NCBI GenBank assembly: GCA_902585045.1
Contig: CACICB010000007.1
Span: 1-58,134 of the forward strand
Source of the DNA: an uncultured Pelagibacteraceae bacterium
GTDB lineage: Bacteria > Pseudomonadota > Alphaproteobacteria > Pelagibacterales > Pelagibacteraceae
DNA length: 58,134 bases
Reading direction: 5' to 3'
This document shows, in pieces, positions 55,030 through 58,134 of the stretch. The first letter of the stretch is position 1, and each line of letters starts with the position of its first letter. The notes beneath the pieces were generated by a model, which had not been told where the DNA came from, ran no database searches, and saw nothing but the letters and a program-made list of their open reading frames with translations. A program made the position numbers and the translations under genes.

Positions 55030-55680
55030 ATGTTAAACACAATATTTCCAAAGATCCATAAAGAAGGCTATAAATTCTTGGCCATTTCAGTGCTAATAAC
55101 TTTTGTAGCATTATTTTTCTCAAAGTTATTGGGTTTAATTTTTATAATGATTTCAGTTTGGGTATATTATTTTTTTAGAGATCCTGAACGTTTTTCAATT
55201 AATGACGATAGTTATTTAGTAAGTCCTGCAGATGGACTTGTAACAGATGTATCAGAGCGATCTGGCCCAGAAGAATTAAGACTTGAAAATACCTCATTTA
55301 CAAGAGTGAGTATTTTTATGAATGTTTTTAATTGTCATGTAAATAGAGTTCCAAATACATGTAAGGTAGAAGAAATTTATTACAAGCCTGGAAAATTTTT
55401 AAATGCATCTCTGGATAAAGCTAGTGAAGAAAATGAGAGAAATTTTTTTAAAATAAAATCAATTAAAGACAATGAAGAAATAGTTATAGTTCAAATAGCA
55501 GGTTTAATTGCTAGAAGAATAGTCTGTGAAGTTGAACAAGGTCAAGACTTGAAACAAGGAGATAGAATAGGCATGATAAGATTTGGTAGTAGAGTAGATA
55601 TTTATTTTAAAAATAAAAAAGTTTTAGCTAAAATTGGACAAAACGTTGTAGCCGGAGAAAGCTTAATTGCATCTAACTAA
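55030..55680 (+). CDS. psd: Phosphatidylserine decarboxylase (short form)
   Basis: A 216-residue archaeal/alphaproteobacterial-type Psd. Two hydrophobic N-terminal segments (about residues 15-50) anchor it; FFRDPER, LVSPADGLVTDV and FMNVFNCHVNRVP follow, and IRFGSRVD contains the Gly-Ser bond that self-cleaves to yield the pyruvoyl cofactor. It turns phosphatidylserine into phosphatidylethanolamine. It precedes pssA, its substrate-producing partner, with a one-base overlap, the usual alphaproteobacterial order. Confidence 0.95.
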   Translation: MLNTIFPKIHKEGYKFLAISVLITFVALFFSKLLGLIFIMISVWVYYFFRDPERFSINDDSYLVSPADGLVTDVSERSGPEELRLENTSFTRVSIFMNVFNCHVNRVPNTCKVEEIYYKPGKFLNASLDKASEENERNFFKIKSIKDNEEIVIVQIAGLIARRIVCEVEQGQDLKQGDRIGMIRFGSRVDIYFKNKKVLAKIGQNVVAGESLIASN

Positions 55681-56471
55681 TGGAACAAAATAAAAAATTC
55701 AAAATAGTTTCCTCAAAAAAAACTAGATATCTTTTGCCAAACATACTCACATTAGGTGGAGTTTGTCTTGGAATAAGTTCAATTAAATTCTCTATCGATG
55801 GAAACTTTAGTTTATCGGTTACTTTAATTTTATTAGCAGCAATTCTCGATGCACTTGATGGAAGAATAGCAAGATTGATTAAAGGAACATCTGATTTTGG
55901 AAAAGAATTAGACTCATTAACAGATTTTGTAAGCTTTGGTATAGCTCCAGTATTTATATTATACTTTTGGGAATTAAATTCTTATGGAAAACTTGGATGG
56001 GCCATTGCTTTAATTTACTCTGTCTGCTGTGTGTTGAGGTTAGCTAGATTTAATCTTACTAAAAACGAAAATGACCAAGAATGGAAAAATAATTTTTTTG
56101 AGGGAATACCGTCACCTGCAGGAGGATTAATAATTTTAATACCATTAATTTATGAATTAAGTAACTTTAATTTAAATTTTGATTTAAAATTTATCACACC
56201 TTATCTAACAATCATTATTGCTTTATTGTTAGTTAGCAAAATTCCAACGCCTTCATTGAAAAAAATATCTATCTCCTCAAAAACTACTATTTTTTTACTT
56301 TTGGGTATTGGTACGATTTTTATCGCTTTGTTATTTTATACTTTTAAAACTCTTCTCTTTTTAAGTCTAGTATATTTAATTTTTATACCTGTAAGTATTT
56401 TTTTCTATAAAAAACAATTAAAAAAAAATTCAATAAAAATATCTGATGAAGATCATGAAGATATTTTGTAA
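55680..56471 (+). CDS. pssA: CDP-diacylglycerol-serine O-phosphatidyltransferase
   Basis: A 263-residue membrane protein with about seven hydrophobic segments. DALDGRIARLIKGTSDFGKELDSLTD (starting near residue 59) is the CDP-alcohol phosphatidyltransferase motif DGxxARx8Gx3Dx3D, with all Asp residues present. It makes phosphatidylserine for Psd. One-base overlaps with psd upstream and rlmE downstream imply a psd-pssA-rlmE operon. Confidence 0.95.
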   Translation: MEQNKKFKIVSSKKTRYLLPNILTLGGVCLGISSIKFSIDGNFSLSVTLILLAAILDALDGRIARLIKGTSDFGKELDSLTDFVSFGIAPVFILYFWELNSYGKLGWAIALIYSVCCVLRLARFNLTKNENDQEWKNNFFEGIPSPAGGLIILIPLIYELSNFNLNFDLKFITPYLTIIIALLLVSKIPTPSLKKISISSKTTIFLLLGIGTIFIALLFYTFKTLLFLSLVYLIFIPVSIFFYKKQLKKNSIKISDEDHEDIL

Positions 56472-57097
56472 TGAAAAAATCTAAAAGGTCAAAGAAAAGT
56501 AATTCTTGGAAAATTAAACAAAATAGAGATCCGTATTTTAAAAGGGCAAAATCTCTTGGCTATAGATCCAGGGCTTCATTTAAATTAATTGAATTAAATA
56601 ATAAATTTAAATTTTTAAAAAGTAATACAAATCTTTTAGATTTAGGTTCATACCCAGGTAGTTGGTCACAAGTCGCAAGTGAAATTGTTACTAATGGTAA
56701 AATTTTATCAATAGATACTAAAAATATGAATCCTATTAAAAATGTAAATTTCTATAAAAATGATATTTTTGAAGAGATAACAAAAAATAAGATTAAAGAT
56801 TTTTTTAGAGGCAAATTGGAAGTAATTATTTCTGATATGGCTGCAGATACTACTGGCAATAAGTCACTTGATTCTATAAGAACAAATCAATTATGCTTAG
56901 AAATCCTTAATTATTCAACAAAATTACTTGTTTCTAACGGTGTTTTTGTATCCAAAGTGTTCATGGGCGATGATTTTGAAGAAATTAAAAAAATAGCTAA
57001 AATTTTATTTAAAGAGGTAAAATTTTTTAAACCCATTTCTAGTAAAAATGAGTCAAAAGAGACTTATATACATTGTAAAATTTTAAAGACTTTATAA
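56471..57097 (+). CDS. rlmE: 23S rRNA 2'-O-ribose methyltransferase RlmE (FtsJ)
   Basis: A 208-residue SAM-dependent methyltransferase modifying U2552 of 23S rRNA. Landmarks: DPYFKRAKSLGYRSRASFKL with the first catalytic Lys, the SAM motif LLDLGSYPGSWSQVA, ISDMAADTTGNKSLD with the catalytic Asp, VSKVFMGDD with the second Lys and KETYIHC with the Glu, completing the K-D-K-E tetrad. The Lys-rich N-terminus is usual. It lies 26 bp before guaB. Confidence 0.95.
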   Translation: MKKSKRSKKSNSWKIKQNRDPYFKRAKSLGYRSRASFKLIELNNKFKFLKSNTNLLDLGSYPGSWSQVASEIVTNGKILSIDTKNMNPIKNVNFYKNDIFEEITKNKIKDFFRGKLEVIISDMAADTTGNKSLDSIRTNQLCLEILNYSTKLLVSNGVFVSKVFMGDDFEEIKKIAKILFKEVKFFKPISSKNESKETYIHCKILKTL

Positions 57098-57123
57098 TTT
57101 ATAAAAATTGTTTATAAGTTTAT

Positions 57124-58134
57124 ATGGGAACAATAAAAGAGTCTTTAACCTTTGATGACGTTCTATTAATACCAAAATACTCTGATGTATTACCAGCAGA
57201 CACTGATATATCAGTTAATCTGACTGATAAAATAAATTTAAAAGTACCATTCTTATCTTCTGCTATGGATACAGTTACTGAATCTAAGATGGCTATAGCG
57301 ATTGCAAAAGCTGGAGGTATTGGAGTAATACATAGAAACCTTAACATTAAAAACCAATCTAAAGAAGTCAAAAAAGTAAAGAAAAAAAAACTACTCGTTG
57401 GGGCTGCTGTTGGAACAGCTGGTGACGATTTAGAGAGAGCCAGATTTTTAATTGAAAGTGGATGTGATTTAATTGTAATAGATACAGCCCATGGACATAG
57501 TTTTAAAGTTTTAAAGATGTTATCAAAACTAAAGAAAATTAATTCAAATGTTCCTATTTGTGTAGGAAATATTGCAACAGCTGAAGCTGCAAAAAAATTA
57601 TATAATTCTGGTGCTGATATAATTAAAGTAGGAATTGGACCTGGCTCTATATGTACAACTAGAATGGTGGCTGGTATAGGAGTTCCACAGGTTTCAGCAA
57701 TTATGGAGGTAAAAAGAGTATTAAAAAATAAAAAAATAAAGATTATATCAGATGGAGGAATCAAATTTTCTGGAGATATAGCAAAAGCATTAGCTGCAGG
57801 TGCAGACGCGATAATGATGGGATCAATTTTTGCAGGTACAGATGAAAGCCCGGGAAAGAAATTTAAGATAAAAGGAAAAATATATAAACAATATAGGGGA
57901 ATGGGCTCGATAGGAGCAATGTCATCAGGTTCAGCAAATAGATATTTTCAAAAAAATTTTAAGAATAAGTCTAAATTTGTACCCGAGGGTGTAGAGGGAA
58001 GAGTTGAATATAAAGGCAATGTTTCAAAAATAATTTACCAATTAAAAGGAGGTTTGCGTTCTTCAATGGGCTACATTGGAGCAAAAGATTTAAATCAAAT
58101 TTCAAAAAATGCTGAGTTTATTAAGATTACAAAA
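57124..58134 (+). CDS. guaB: IMP dehydrogenase lacking the CBS pair, 5' part
   Basis: The gene begins at 57124 and is cut by the window end after 337 codons. ESLTFDDVLLIPKYSDVLP, FLSSAMDTVTE and GGIGVIHRNL (N-terminal barrel), the catalytic loop GIGPGSICTTRMVAG (Cys177), SDGGIK, YRGMGSIGAM (flap) and EGRVEYKG (Arg-Tyr dyad) mark IMP dehydrogenase. Between NLNIKNQSKEVKKVKK and LLVGAAVGTAG (residues 73-99) the roughly 120-residue CBS (Bateman) domain is missing, leaving a short Lys-rich join in an open frame. The enzyme makes XMP for GMP. GMP reductase also lacks CBS, but the flap and start motifs favour GuaB. Confidence 0.92.
   Translation, partial: MGTIKESLTFDDVLLIPKYSDVLPADTDISVNLTDKINLKVPFLSSAMDTVTESKMAIAIAKAGGIGVIHRNLNIKNQSKEVKKVKKKKLLVGAAVGTAGDDLERARFLIESGCDLIVIDTAHGHSFKVLKMLSKLKKINSNVPICVGNIATAEAAKKLYNSGADIIKVGIGPGSICTTRMVAGIGVPQVSAIMEVKRVLKNKKIKIISDGGIKFSGDIAKALAAGADAIMMGSIFAGTDESPGKKFKIKGKIYKQYRGMGSIGAMSSGSANRYFQKNFKNKSKFVPEGVEGRVEYKGNVSKIIYQLKGGLRSSMGYIGAKDLNQISKNAEFIKITK

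Noticed and set aside
57120-57764. A 214-codon minus-strand frame opposite guaB
   Set aside because: It lies wholly over the IMP dehydrogenase, whose motifs are clear on the plus strand; the antisense translation is low-complexity Ile/Phe/Ser without motifs.
1-58134. CRISPR arrays, insertion sequences, prophage or integrase genes
   Set aside because: No regularly spaced repeats, no transposase or phage motifs, and nearly all sequence is accounted for by core genes.

Overview
The window is AT-rich, tightly packed alphaproteobacterial chromosome that looks like the SAR11/Pelagibacter lineage of streamlined marine bacteria. The main reasons are: proteorhodopsin followed by ferredoxin and a ferredoxin-NADP reductase; Lys/Ile/Asn-rich proteins; gaps of only a few bases; many 1-4 bp start/stop overlaps; and convergent genes whose stop codons overlap. 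The lineage is inferred from content and style, not from a database search. I see no insertion sequence, prophage, CRISPR array, rRNA or recognisable riboswitch. No gene-free stretch exceeds 300 bases; the longest is about 227 bp, upstream of proteorhodopsin.

Layout. 1-2.2 kb: end of a 5-formyl-THF cyclo-ligase, a YmdB-type phosphodiesterase, YebC, and a divergent RuvC-like nuclease with no ruvA or ruvB beside it. 2.25-8.1 kb: the Tol-Pal envelope operon (tolQRAB, pal, a terminator, cpoB), then tilS. 8.2-14.6 kb: ftsH, folP, glmM, thiD and purA, all on the plus strand. 14.6-20.6 kb, minus strand: rpoH and rluD; then, past a plus-strand tRNA-Arg, an operon of tsaC, an ABC-2 exporter, a putative 2OG-Fe(II) oxygenase and a family-17 glycosyltransferase. 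20.6-26.4 kb: isoprenoid and cofactor genes (xseB, ispA, dxs, aroC, pdxH, polyprenyl diphosphate synthase). 26.5-32.9 kb: an S49 protease, glyQ, glyS and ppdK. 32.9-39.1 kb: nadC and nadA, tRNA-Leu, a tiny membrane-protein ORF, ygfZ, a dihydroorotase-family gene and a propionyl/acetyl-CoA synthetase.

39.2-42.7 kb is the proteorhodopsin module: rhodopsin (Gln at the spectral tuning site), terminator, a 44-residue single-span membrane ORF, 2Fe-2S ferredoxin, FAD-dependent ferredoxin-NADP reductase and a YfcG-like GST, ending against dksA. The promoter region holds a perfect 18-bp palindrome and direct repeats. 42.8-47.7 kb: a GT39/GT2 lipid-linked sugar transfer pair, a GFA-family protein, a P-loop kinase of the glycerate kinase type and a TolC-like outer-membrane channel. 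47.8-58.1 kb: recA, aldehyde dehydrogenase with DUF779, alaS, icd, psd-pssA, rlmE, and the first 337 codons of a guaB that lacks the CBS regulatory pair.

Most of the window is core metabolism and envelope biology. The parts that most deserve a second look are the proteorhodopsin module with its small membrane ORF and palindromic upstream region, the CBS-less IMP dehydrogenase, the RuvC-like nuclease without RuvAB, the GT17/oxygenase/exporter operon beside tRNA-Arg, and two unannotated-size membrane ORFs (39 and 44 residues).
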